Source: JBBRVW01 sp963784645
GTDB lineage: Bacteria; Actinomycetota; Actinomycetes; JACCUZ01
DNA: 64,000 nt
Assembly (NCBI GenBank): GCA_963784645.1
Contig: CAWARY010000001.1
Location: 124,001-188,000 of the forward strand
Direction: 5' to 3'
Part shown: positions 8,523 through 17,514 of the stretch, one piece after another
Position numbering within the stretch: the first letter of the stretch is position 1
Layout: each line of letters starts with the position of its first letter
Made by a program: the position numbers and the translations under genes
The notes under the pieces: model-generated
What the model was told of the DNA's origin: nothing
The model's input: the letters and a program-made list of their open reading frames with translations, nothing else
Databases searched by the model: none

Positions 8523-9179
8523 TCAGGCTTTGATGCGGTTCGTTTCATGGGCCCACATGGCGATCTCGACCCGGTTCCTCGCGCCGAGCTTGTTCATGAG
8601 GCTGGCCAGGTGGGTCTTGACGGTGCTGAGACTGATGTGGAGCTCATGGGCGATCTCGGCGTTGGTAAGACCCCGAGCTACGGTGACCATGACCTCCTCC
8701 TCCCGCGCGGTGAGGGGTTCGATCGGCTGGCGCAGCGGCTCACTTGTCCGTAGGTCGGCGAACGCAGCCAGCAGGCGGACTGTGACGCTGGGCGCTATCA
8801 GTGCTTCACCGTTGGCGGCGGCATGAACCGCCTGGGTGAGCAGCTCAGGTCCTGCGTCCTTGAGGAGGAAGCCACGGGCGCCGGCCTTCAGCGCGCCGTG
8901 GACGTACTCGTCGAGGTCGAACGTGGTGATGACCACCACGGCGAGCGGATCTTCGACGGCCGGCCCGGCCAGCGCGCGCGTGGCCTCGAGCCCGTTGAGC
9001 TCGGGCATCCGGATGTCGAACAGGCACACGTCGGGCCGCAGCTCCCGGGCTAGCGACACGGCTTCCCGGCCGTTTGTCGCCTCACCCACTACCTGTATGT
9101 CGGGCTGGGCGTCCAGGATCATGCGCAGCCCGGTCCGGACGAGCTCCTGGTCGTCAGCGACAAGTACGCGGATGGTCAT
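8523..9179 (-). CDS. NarL/FixJ family response regulator
   Basis: The 218-residue regulator has a receiver domain (ADDQ at 8-11, phosphoacceptor Asp55 in FDIRMPE, Lys in LLKDAG) and a C-terminal LuxR helix-turn-helix (LTAREEEVMVTVARG, STVKTHLASLMNKLG). Its ATG overlaps the TGA of the kinase frame as ATGA, so the two are translationally coupled. It is the likely partner of the adjacent kinase and may control the divergent MMPL exporter gene. In the sequence as given, the kinase reading frame also runs into this gene without a stop, because of a break near 9325. Confidence 0.93.
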   Translation of the reverse strand: MTIRVLVADDQELVRTGLRMILDAQPDIQVVGEATNGREAVSLARELRPDVCLFDIRMPELNGLEATRALAGPAVEDPLAVVVITTFDLDEYVHGALKAGARGFLLKDAGPELLTQAVHAAANGEALIAPSVTVRLLAAFADLRTSEPLRQPIEPLTAREEEVMVTVARGLTNAEIAHELHISLSTVKTHLASLMNKLGARNRVEIAMWAHETNRIKA

Positions 9180-10328
9180 CGGGTCGACCGCACCCGCGGA
9201 AGCACCGCGTGGACCACCCAGCCATGGTCGGGTCCCGGCCCCGCTTCGCAGGTCCCGCCGAGGAGCGCCGCCCGTTCCGTCATACCGACGACGCCGTAGC
9301 CGGCATTGACGCTGGACGGATGGACCTGCATCGCCGTCGTCGCGGACCGTCAGCCGGACGACGTCCTGATCTCCCACGACCTGCACATCGATCCGGGTGG
9401 CGTTCCGAGCGTGCCGCAGCGCGTTCGTCACTGATTCCTGGGCGATGCGGTAGGTCGCTCCACCGACCGTCGGACTGAGCTCGTCGAGGTCGCCGGTAAG
9501 GCCGACGTGCACCCGGGGCTCGTCGTCGGCGTTGCGTGCGAGTCGCCCGATATCGGCAACGCCGTTCTGCGGGGTGAGGTCGGCATCGTCACGATCACGC
9601 AGGACGCCCACCATGGTCCGCATCTCGGCGAGGGTACGGGAACCTTCGTCCTCGATCACCCTCAGCGCATCAACGGCAGCTTCGGGGTCGGACGTCGCCA
9701 CCACACGTCCCGCCTGCGCTCGTACGACCATGGCCGAGACGTGGTGCGCCACGGTGTCATGCAGCTCCCGCGCGAGCTGCTCGCGCTCACGCAGCCTGAC
9801 TTGATCGATCTCCCGGCTCCGCGACGTCGTCCAGAACCGGACCAATGCGCCGAGAACTGCGGGGAACATGAGGAACACGAAGCCAGCTGCGGCCTCGCCG
9901 AACCCGTTGTAGTCGCTCGCGATCCCCAGCAGGCCGGCGACCACGATGATCGGCAACCCGACGACGACCTCGCGACCGGACCCCCATCGGAGCAACGCAT
10001 AGGGGAGCAGTACTACGTAGATCATCGTGTACAGCCCGACGGGCGCGGCCGGACCGTCGATCAGCGTGGCGAGGTTCAGCACGATGACCGCGCCAAAGAC
10101 GACGGCGACGACAGCAAGCGGGTGCGTCCGCCGCCACAGGAGCGGGAACACCAGCGCCACGGCGAGCCCGAGCGCTACGGGACGCCACGGGACATCGGTA
10201 CGGAAGATGCCTTCGAGTGCGGCGGTCAGCAGCAGGAAAGCGACCAGTGCCCAGTCCCGCCAGACTCGCGTCGGGGGCGCAGCGGCTCGTGGCTCGTCTC
10301 GCAGAGACCTGACCACGCTGCTGATCAC
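9176..10328 (-). pseudogene. NarL-type sensor histidine kinase gene with a one-base frameshift
   Basis: The N-terminus has about five membrane segments. The HisKA_3 box LARELHDTVAHHVSAM carries His190, and the ATPase domain follows with N-box ESVTNALRHA and G1 box VRDDGDA. At about 9325 the family match moves by one base into GYGVVGMTERAALLGG and a stop at 9178-9176 that overlaps the regulator start. Removing one C of the CC at 9325-9326 gives a normal 383-residue kinase. The GTG start at 10328 has TAGGCT (10340-10335) ending 6 nt upstream, a leaderless plan. Without repair, the G2 box is lost and the frame continues into the response regulator. Confidence 0.85.
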
Positions 10329-10334
10329 GACCCC

Positions 10335-10370
10335 AGCCTAGGGATCTGCCGCCGCTGCGCTTCGGCCGAA
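10335..10370. promoter_or_regulatory. Kinase promoter box and a 10-nt palindrome in the divergent kinase/MMPL region
   Basis: TAGGCT, read on the minus strand at 10340-10335, is the -10-like box for the kinase gene. TTCGGCCGAA at 10361-10370 is a perfect palindrome upstream of it and between the two divergent genes. It could be a site for the response regulator. This is inference only, since single 10-nt palindromes are common in GC-rich DNA. Confidence 0.4.
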
Positions 10371-10500
10371 AGGACCAGACGCGCACCCTTCCGAAGAACG
10401 GGAAGAGCGGCGCCCTGCGGCCGATGTGCCGTCCGCGTCGCGTCACCACGCTGACGGGCATGGCAGTCGCGTTGACGCCAACGACCGTGGAGGACGACCG

Positions 10501-12684
10501 ATGATGTCGAAGTCTCTGTACCGTCTCGGCCACCTGGCTGCCCGTCGCCCCTGGGTCGTGATCGGCTCCTGGCTGGTGCTCGCGGTCGTCGTCGTGGGGG
10601 CTTCCGGCGCCTTCGGGCACCGGCTCAAGGACTCCATGCAGGTGCCGGGTCTCGACTCCCAGCAGGCGAGCGAGCTGATGGCCGCTGCCGGTGCGAGTGA
10701 CGCCGGTCTGACCGCTCAGGTGGTGGTGACCCCGTGGGAGGACGGCGCGACGTTCTTCGACTCGGCGGAGGCACGCTCTGCGCTCGCGACGCTGCAGAGC
10801 GACGCCGCGGCGCTGCCCCACGTCCTCAGGACGACGGATGTCGTCTCGCCGGACGGGCGCGTCGCCCTCCTCCGCCTGCAGTACCCGCTCGTCGACGCGC
10901 TCTCAGCACAAGACCTCAGCAACCTGAAAGCGTTCGGCGCCGAGGCCGAGGCGGGTTCCCCACTGCGGCTCGAGATGGGTGGCGACCTCTACTGGGCGTT
11001 CGAGCAGTCGCAGCCCGCCGTGGGCGAGCTCATCGGGCTGCTGGTTGCTGCGCTCATCCTCTTCCTCGCCTTCGGGTCGCTGATCGCCACGGCTCTCCCG
11101 CTCGGCACCGCGGTGCTCGGACTCACCGTCGGTGTCAGCTCCATGTCACTTCTCGCCAACGTCATCGACGTCCCGACGTGGGCTCCGGTCCTCGGGGCCA
11201 TGGTGGGGCTGGGGGTGGGCATCGACTACGCCTTGTTCATCGTCACCCGGCACCGTGAGTACCTTGCTCGCGGCCTGCCTGTGGCGGAGTCGGTCGGCTC
11301 GGCGCTGGCTACGGCCGGCAAGCCGGTGGTGGTCGCCGGGGGCATCGTCGTCGTGGCGATCCTCGGGCTGGTCGTGGCCGGCGTCCCGTTCATGACCGCA
11401 GGTGGCATCGCGGTCTCGGTCGTCGTCCTCGTCATGGTGGCCGTCTCGGTAACGCTGCTGCCTGCGTTCCTGGGCCTGGCCGGGCGGCACATCAACCGGC
11501 GCGGGCATCGTTCCGCGCACGACGGCATCGACGGCTCCGAGAACCCCGGTTGGTCACGATGGGTCGGGCACGTGACCCGCAACCCTTGGCCGTACGCCGT
11601 GGGCGTCACCGTTCTGTTGCTCGCTCTCGCCGCGCCGGTGGTTGCGCTGCGTCCCGGCATCCCCGACGACGGTGCGCTGCCCGAGAGCCGGACCGAGCGC
11701 CAGGCGTACGACCTGGTGGCCGACGGGTTCGGTCCGGGCACCAACGGTCCGGTGGTGGTCGCCGTCGACATCGCCGAGGATCCGACCGTGGTCGATCCTC
11801 TGGTGGCGGCGGTCAAGGGCGACCCGGGGATCGCCTCGGTGGGTGCCCCGGAGGTCTACGCAGGCGCGGGTGTCGCTGTCATCGTCGCCATCCCGACGAC
11901 GGGGCCACAGGACGCCGCCACGCAGGCGACGGTCGAGCGGTTGCGGGGCGAAGTACTGCCCAGCGCGCTCGCCACCAGCCCCGCGCGGGCACACGTCGGT
12001 GGTCAGACGGCGAACTTCGCCGACGTCGGTGCGCGCGTCAACGAACGGCTCCCCGTGCTGATCGCCGCGGTGCTCACGATGTCGTTCATCCTCCTGATGC
12101 TCGTCTTCCGGTCCGTGCTGGTGCCGCTGAAGGCAGTGGTCCTCAACCTGCTCAGCATCGGTGCGGCGTACGGCGTCATGGTCATGGTGTTCCAGTGGGG
12201 CTGGGCCGCCGGTCTGATCGGACTCGAGTCGACGGTGCCGATCGTCTCCTTCATCCCGATGTTCATGTTCGCGATCCTGTTCGGGCTCTCGATGGACTAC
12301 GAGGTCTTCCTGTTGTCCCGGGTGCGCGAGAAGTTCGACGCCACAGGCGACAACAAGGAGTCGATCGTCCGCGGCATCTCCTCGACGGGGCGGGTCATCA
12401 CGTCGGCTGCGCTCATCATGATCTCGGTGTTCCTTGCCTTCGTCCTCGGGGAGGACGCGGCGACGAAGATGTTCGGCCTCGGCCTGGCCACGGCAATCTT
12501 CGTCGACGTCACCCTCGTCCGCATGGTGCTGGTGCCGGCGACCATGACCCTGCTCGGCGACGCCAACTGGTGGATCCCGAGGACGCTCGACCGACGGCTC
12601 CCGAGCCTGCGCCACGAAGGCGGGGATCTGCCATCGGATCAGCTGCGCCAACGGCCATCTCCGATGCACGCGGGTCGAGGTTGA
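10501..12684 (+). CDS. MMPL family transporter (RND superfamily)
   Basis: The 727-residue membrane protein has two repeated halves, each with a first helix, an extracellular loop domain and a bundle of five helices. GIDYALFIVTRHREYL and SMDYEVFLLSRVREKF are the paired MMPL signatures holding proton-relay aspartates. MMPL proteins export lipids, drugs or siderophores across the actinobacterial membrane, and the substrate here is unknown. GTGGAGG at 10487-10493 stands 7 nt before ATG 10501, which decides the start against an upstream in-frame ATG at 10426. It is divergent from the kinase/regulator pair, the common arrangement for a regulated exporter. Confidence 0.93.
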   Translation: MMSKSLYRLGHLAARRPWVVIGSWLVLAVVVVGASGAFGHRLKDSMQVPGLDSQQASELMAAAGASDAGLTAQVVVTPWEDGATFFDSAEARSALATLQSDAAALPHVLRTTDVVSPDGRVALLRLQYPLVDALSAQDLSNLKAFGAEAEAGSPLRLEMGGDLYWAFEQSQPAVGELIGLLVAALILFLAFGSLIATALPLGTAVLGLTVGVSSMSLLANVIDVPTWAPVLGAMVGLGVGIDYALFIVTRHREYLARGLPVAESVGSALATAGKPVVVAGGIVVVAILGLVVAGVPFMTAGGIAVSVVVLVMVAVSVTLLPAFLGLAGRHINRRGHRSAHDGIDGSENPGWSRWVGHVTRNPWPYAVGVTVLLLALAAPVVALRPGIPDDGALPESRTERQAYDLVADGFGPGTNGPVVVAVDIAEDPTVVDPLVAAVKGDPGIASVGAPEVYAGAGVAVIVAIPTTGPQDAATQATVERLRGEVLPSALATSPARAHVGGQTANFADVGARVNERLPVLIAAVLTMSFILLMLVFRSVLVPLKAVVLNLLSIGAAYGVMVMVFQWGWAAGLIGLESTVPIVSFIPMFMFAILFGLSMDYEVFLLSRVREKFDATGDNKESIVRGISSTGRVITSAALIMISVFLAFVLGEDAATKMFGLGLATAIFVDVTLVRMVLVPATMTLLGDANWWIPRTLDRRLPSLRHEGGDLPSDQLRQRPSPMHAGRG

Positions 12685-12883
12685 CAGAGGGGCCAGCCAA
12701 AGCGAGGACCATCGGCCACCCCGCCGGACGTCTGACCCATAGCCTGGCTGGGCCACGGGCTGGCGTCAGTCAACACGTAGCCGTTTGCGTCCGTCGGGCT
12801 GCCAGTCCATGGCGAGCGACCTCGCCCGCGCAATGCCCGGCCAGTGGAGAGCGGGCACTACCGGGCGTTTGGCCACGGCTCCC

Positions 12884-13873
12884 TCAGGACCGGTCGACCA
12901 TGGCCTGCATGCTCTCCGGGTAGCGGTCGCCCTGGACTATGACGCTGTCGGATGCGGCGGTCAGGTCGGCGACGTGCTCGGGGGTCAGGTCGAGGGCGGC
13001 GGCGGACACGTTCTCCAGGAGGCGCTCGATGCGCCGGGTCCCGGGGATGGGCACGATCCACGGCTTCTGGGCAAGCAGCCACGCAAGGGCGACCTGCCCG
13101 AGCGTGGCGTCGAGTCCGGTGGCGATGGCCTTGATCTTGTCGACGAGCTCGAGGTTGTGGGCCAGAGCCTGAGGGGCGAAGCGAGGGAGGTCGGCGCGGA
13201 TGTCACCCGCGCCAAACGTAGAGCCGGCGGTGACCTGCCCGGTCAGGAGACCGCGCCCGAGCGGACTGAACGGCACGAACCCGATTCCGAGCTCCTCCAA
13301 GGTGCTGAGCACGGACCCTTCGGGCTCGCGCCAGAACAGTGAGTACTCGCTCTGCAGCGCCGTGACGGCTTGGACCGCGTGGGCGCGGCGGATCGTGGTA
13401 GGCCCCGCCTCGGACATTCCGAAGTGGCGAACCTTGCCAGCGGCGATGAGTTCGCGGACCGTGCCGGCGACGTCCTCGATGGGGACGTCGGGATCAACCC
13501 GGTGCTGGTAGAGCAGGTCGATGACCTCGGTGCGGAGGCGTTGCAGCGAGCCTTCGACGGCGGCCCGGATGCGGTCGGGTCGACTGCTGACGCCGCTCTG
13601 CTGACCGTCCTCGTCGAACGCAAAGCCGAACTTCGTCGCGATCACGACCTGGTCCCGAACCGGTTCGAGGGCCGCACCAACGATCTCCTCGTTGACGAAA
13701 GGTCCATACACCTCGGCAGTGTCGAAGAACGTGACCCCCTGGTCGACGGCTTCGCGCAGGAAGGTCACCATGTCCGCCCGGTCGGGCGAGGGGCCGAAGC
13801 TCTGACTGATACCCATACAACCGAGACCGATGGGCGAGACCGACAAGTCCTTGCCTAGCGTGCGCGTTGCCAT
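12884..13873 (-). CDS. Aldo/keto reductase
   Basis: The 329-residue (alpha/beta)8 NADPH-dependent reductase shows the family pattern. It has LGLGCMGIS at the N-terminus, FFDTAEVYGPFVNEE with the catalytic Asp and Tyr, VIATKFGF with the catalytic Lys, then LYQHRVDPDVPIEDV, and IVPIPGTRRIERL for the cofactor phosphate. It belongs to the YajO/AKR13-like branch that reduces small aldehydes and ketones. Start ATG 13873 gives the standard N-terminus, whereas the longer open frame upstream is rejected because it has no family match. AAGGA lies about 10 nt before the start. It is a single gene with no obvious operon partner. Confidence 0.92.
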   Translation of the reverse strand: MATRTLGKDLSVSPIGLGCMGISQSFGPSPDRADMVTFLREAVDQGVTFFDTAEVYGPFVNEEIVGAALEPVRDQVVIATKFGFAFDEDGQQSGVSSRPDRIRAAVEGSLQRLRTEVIDLLYQHRVDPDVPIEDVAGTVRELIAAGKVRHFGMSEAGPTTIRRAHAVQAVTALQSEYSLFWREPEGSVLSTLEELGIGFVPFSPLGRGLLTGQVTAGSTFGAGDIRADLPRFAPQALAHNLELVDKIKAIATGLDATLGQVALAWLLAQKPWIVPIPGTRRIERLLENVSAAALDLTPEHVADLTAASDSVIVQGDRYPESMQAMVDRS

Positions 13874-14066
13874 GAGTGAGGCCGTCCTTGCGATCCGGAG
13901 TGCCCTCACATTAAGCCAGGTCGCATCCCGGCGGGAGGCCGGTCGTCGCTCTTCAGCGTCTGGGCGAACAGCCCGACGTGGGCGAGGTGTCGAGCGATCC
14001 TCTCCGAAACTGAACCAACGGACCCTCACTGGCGAGAGGGCACTACCCACCGACGGCCGCGCGTCC

Positions 14067-14117
14067 TGATCCACACCGGATTCGGGCCAGTTCTCGCCAC
14101 GGATCCCGTGTGGATCA
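14067..14117. repeat. 51-nt palindromic hairpin repeat, diverged copy 3
   Basis: It has the same length and design as the copies at 6603 and 7723. The outer arms are longer here (TGATCCACAC / GTGTGGATCA, 10 bp perfect) and the loop shares CAGTTCTC-like sequence with the others. The stem sequence differs with compensating changes, suggesting that the hairpin shape is what is kept. Confidence 0.75.
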
Positions 14118-14143
14118 CTCGCCGCGACCAGCCTGTGCAGCCC

Positions 14144-14746
14144 TCAGGGGGCCGGCGGGGCGAACCGTGACGAGCCGTCGAGGCACCAGTCGAGGACGGC
14201 GGGCCACGGGCCGTAGCCGTCGTCGACCGTGAGGTGGCCGGCGCCGGGCAGCACCTCGCTGTCGAGCCCGAGCGGGCCGCCGTAGACCTCTGCCGCTGTC
14301 CCCTCGGTGCTGTAGGGGTCGGCGTCGGAGCAGACCAGCCGGACGTCGGCCCGGGACGCCGACCAGACTGCCGCCGGGTCGATGTCGGTGACGAACTCCG
14401 CGATCGGCGGCTTGCTGGCCGTGACGAGCGGGCTGGGCGGGGCCACGAGCAGCACCCGGTCGGCGGGCGGGTCCGCCAGTCCGCGGGCGGCGGCGTGCAG
14501 CCACAGCAAGCAGCCCAGGCTGTGGGCCACGACGACCCGCTGGGCACCCGGCCGATCGCCCATCTGCCGCCACTCGGCCACGAACGCCGTGAGCCAGTCG
14601 TCGAGCACGGGGAAGTCGGGGGAGGGCAGCTGCGGGTAGAGCACCTGCTCGTCGCGCCCGCGCAGCGCGTCGACGAGCTGCCACTGCCAGTGCTCCGGCG
14701 GCCGGTGGTTCTCCCAGCCGTGCAGGACGAGGAACCGCCGGCTCAT
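14144..14746 (-). CDS. RBBP9/YdeN family alpha/beta hydrolase
   Basis: The 200-residue compact serine hydrolase opens with FLVLHGWENHRPPEHWQWQL, typical of RBBP9/YdeN. The nucleophile is Ser76 in HSLGC, the acid is probably in CSDADPYS, and the histidine is in GAGHLTVDDGYG. The family comprises small esterases or aminopeptidase-like hydrolases of uncertain substrate. It ends the minus-strand run cphB-cphA-hydrolase, 7 nt after the cphA stop, so it is likely co-transcribed with the cyanophycin genes. Confidence 0.9.
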   Translation of the reverse strand: MSRRFLVLHGWENHRPPEHWQWQLVDALRGRDEQVLYPQLPSPDFPVLDDWLTAFVAEWRQMGDRPGAQRVVVAHSLGCLLWLHAAARGLADPPADRVLLVAPPSPLVTASKPPIAEFVTDIDPAAVWSASRADVRLVCSDADPYSTEGTAAEVYGGPLGLDSEVLPGAGHLTVDDGYGPWPAVLDWCLDGSSRFAPPAP

Positions 14747-14753
14747 CGGCGGC

Positions 14754-17501
14754 TCACGGGGCGACGGTGTCGGGGTCCCCGACGGCCTCGCCGACGTGCG
14801 CCCCGGCCTGGGCCTGCTGCGACATCGTCTCGAGCTCGGCCAGCACGTTCGCGTGCTTGTCGACGCACAGCACGACCAGGTCGCCGGGGTTGGCCCGGGT
14901 CATCGCGTGGTGCACGGCACGGATCTCCTCCAGCACCACCTCGACCTGCTTGCACCGGGCTCCCTTGGCCATGGCGTCCCGGGCGCCCTCGGCGACCAGC
15001 TCGGCCACCGCGCCGCGGGCGCGGCCACGCAGCGCCTCGTCCTCGCGGACGATGAGGACGTCGAAGTGCTCGGCGGCCACGGATCCCAGCTCGCGCATGT
15101 CCTCGTCGCGCCGGTCGCCGGCAGTGGTCACGACGCCGATCCGTTGCGGCTTGGCGAGGTCCTTGGCCTGCTGCGCGCTCTCGGCGAGCTGCTCGACGAA
15201 GTCGCCGAGCATCCGCATGCCGGGCGCGTTGTGGCAGTAGTCGACGATGACGGAGGCGCCGCCCACGTCGATCTGGTTCAGGCGTCCCGGCGACAGGTAG
15301 TACGACGTGGTGAAGGTCCGCAGTCCCTGCCGGATGTCGTGCAGGTGGGCTCCGGCCGCGAACGCGGCACCCGCGGCGGCCAGCGAGTTCTGCACGTTCA
15401 TCTTCGCCTTGCCGCCGAAGGTGGCGGGGAGCAGGTGGGTCCAGGCCAGCTGCATGGAGCGGCGACCGTGCCGCAGCACGATCATCTCGCCCAGGTCGCC
15501 GCGCTCGAGGACCACGGCACGGCCACCGCGCCGGCAGTGCGCGTCGACCATGTCCATCGTCTCGCTGCCGGCCGGTGCCATGGAGAACCAGATCACCTCA
15601 CCGGAGCAGCGCCGCCGCATCCCACGCACGAGCTCGTCGTCGGCGTTGAGCACCGCGAACCCGTCCCGGGGCACGGCCTCGACGACCACCTGCTTGACCG
15701 CGGCGAGCTGCTCCAGGGTGTCGATGCCCTGCATGCCCAGGTGGTCGGGGGCGATGTTGAGCACCACGGCGACGTCGTTGCGCTGGTAGCCCAGGCCCTC
15801 GCGCAGGATGCCGCCGCGCGCGACCTCGAACACCGCGAAGTCGACCCGCGGGTTCTGCAGCACCATCCGCGCCGACTTGGGGCCGCTCGCATCGGCACGG
15901 ATGACCAGGCGCTCGTCGATGACGATGCCGTCGGTGGAGGTCATTCCGACCTTGCGGCCCATGCCTTTGAAGACGTGGGCGATCATCCGCGACGTCGTCG
16001 TCTTCCCGTTGGTGCCGGTCACCGCGACGATCGGGATCCGGCTCGGGCTGCCCGGCGGGAACAGCGAATCGACGACCGGCTTGGCGACGAACTGCGCGTC
16101 GCCGACGGTGGGATGGGTGTGCATCCGGAAGCCCGGCGCGGCGTTGACCTCGCAGATCGCGCCGCCGGTCTCGCGAACCGGCTCGGCGATGTCCGGGGAG
16201 ATGAAGTCGATCCCCGCGACATCGAGCCCGACGACGCGGGCGGCCTCCTCGGCGATCTCGACGTTGTCGGGGTGCGCCTCGAGGGTGCGGTCGATCGAGA
16301 TGCCGCCGGTCGACATGTTGCCGGTCAGGGTGAGCTTGACCATCGTGCCCTCGGGTGGCACCTCGTCCATGGCGTAGCCCTGCTCACGCACCAGCGCGAC
16401 CGCTGCATCGTCGACCGTGATGCGGGTGAGCACCTTCTCGTGGCCGACGCCGCGACGCGGGTCCGCGTTGGTCTCGTCGACCAGCTCGCGGACCGTGCGG
16501 GTGCCGTCGCCGACGACGTGGGCCGGGACGCGCTCGGCGAGCGCTACGAGCTTCCCGCCGATGACCAGGACCCGGTAGTCCTTGCCGGTGATGAAGGACT
16601 CCACGACCACCCAGCCACGGCGGGACTCACCCGCCGCGGTGGGAAAGGCAGCCCGCACGTCGTCGGCATCCTTGAGGTCGAGCATCACGCCGCGCCCGTG
16701 GTTGCCGTCCAGCGGCTTGACCACGACGGGGTAGCCGATCCGGTCGGCGACCCGAGCGGCCTGCTCCGCGGTCCGCACCGACTCCGAGCGCGGCACCGGC
16801 AGGCCTGCGGCAGCGAGCAGCCGGGTCGTGAGCTCCTTGTCGCCGGCGATGTCGACGGCCAGCGCCGACGTGTTCGACGTCATGGTCGCCCGGATGCGCT
16901 GCTGATGGACGCCCTGGCCCAGCTGCACCAGCGAGTGCTGGTTGAGGCGGAGCCACGGGATGTCGCGCGATACGGCCTCGTCGAGGATCGCCTGCGTCGA
17001 CGGCCCGAACGCCGTGCGCTGGGCCTGCAGCAGGAAGTTCTCCAGCTCGGCGGCGAAGTCGAACTCCGGGTCGGCCCGCACCAGGTGGTTGACGAGGCGC
17101 ACGGCGAGGGTGGCGGCGCGCAGCCCGACCTGCTCGTCGACGTAGCCGTAGATGACGTTGTACTGCCCGGTGACGCCGGTGCCGCGGGTCTTGCCGCGCC
17201 GGATCTCGTGGCCGGCCTCCTGCTGCAGCTGCAGGGCGACGTGCTCGGACACGTGGCCGAGCCAGGTGCCTTCCTTCAGGCGCTCGAGGAAGCCGCCGCG
17301 GTGGCCGCGTGAGCAGGTGTGCCGGGTGAGGCCGGGCAGCGCGTCGACCAGCCCGTCGACGAAGCCGGGCAGCGTGTTGGTCGGGTGCTCCTCGAGCGAC
17401 CCGAGGTCGACCAGCAGGTGGATGGCCGGCTCGTAGGACCACAGGTTGGGCCCGCGGTAGACCCGGGTCTGCAGGATCGCGAGGTCCGGGTGCGCCGTCA
17501 T
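14754..17501 (-). CDS. cphA: Cyanophycin synthetase
   Basis: The 915-residue enzyme polymerises aspartate and arginine into cyanophycin, an insoluble nitrogen reserve, using ATP. It has three regions. The N-terminal domain starts RVYRGPNLWSYEPAIHLLVD. The ATP-grasp domain (about 210-480) has GYPVVVKPLDGNHGRGVMLD and CEVNAAPGFRMH and adds Asp to the backbone. The Mur ligase domain from about 490 has P-loop GTNGKTTTS, ARGGILREGLGYQRNDV and PDHLGMQGIDT and adds Arg to the side chain. Both active sites look complete and the length is standard. It lies 13 nt downstream of cphB in one operon. Confidence 0.96.
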   Translation of the reverse strand: MTAHPDLAILQTRVYRGPNLWSYEPAIHLLVDLGSLEEHPTNTLPGFVDGLVDALPGLTRHTCSRGHRGGFLERLKEGTWLGHVSEHVALQLQQEAGHEIRRGKTRGTGVTGQYNVIYGYVDEQVGLRAATLAVRLVNHLVRADPEFDFAAELENFLLQAQRTAFGPSTQAILDEAVSRDIPWLRLNQHSLVQLGQGVHQQRIRATMTSNTSALAVDIAGDKELTTRLLAAAGLPVPRSESVRTAEQAARVADRIGYPVVVKPLDGNHGRGVMLDLKDADDVRAAFPTAAGESRRGWVVVESFITGKDYRVLVIGGKLVALAERVPAHVVGDGTRTVRELVDETNADPRRGVGHEKVLTRITVDDAAVALVREQGYAMDEVPPEGTMVKLTLTGNMSTGGISIDRTLEAHPDNVEIAEEAARVVGLDVAGIDFISPDIAEPVRETGGAICEVNAAPGFRMHTHPTVGDAQFVAKPVVDSLFPPGSPSRIPIVAVTGTNGKTTTSRMIAHVFKGMGRKVGMTSTDGIVIDERLVIRADASGPKSARMVLQNPRVDFAVFEVARGGILREGLGYQRNDVAVVLNIAPDHLGMQGIDTLEQLAAVKQVVVEAVPRDGFAVLNADDELVRGMRRRCSGEVIWFSMAPAGSETMDMVDAHCRRGGRAVVLERGDLGEMIVLRHGRRSMQLAWTHLLPATFGGKAKMNVQNSLAAAGAAFAAGAHLHDIRQGLRTFTTSYYLSPGRLNQIDVGGASVIVDYCHNAPGMRMLGDFVEQLAESAQQAKDLAKPQRIGVVTTAGDRRDEDMRELGSVAAEHFDVLIVREDEALRGRARGAVAELVAEGARDAMAKGARCKQVEVVLEEIRAVHHAMTRANPGDLVVLCVDKHANVLAELETMSQQAQAGAHVGEAVGDPDTVAP

Positions 17502-17514
17502 GCCGCTGCGGTTC

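Noticed and set aside
9176..10328. Programmed frameshift in the histidine kinase gene
   Set aside because: There is no slippery heptamer, stimulatory hairpin or internal ribosome-binding signal at 9325, and four other genes show the same kind of break, so an indel is simpler.
14796..17312. 838-codon plus-strand open frame
   Set aside because: It is the mirror of cphA, with no family motif and a shadow-type composition.
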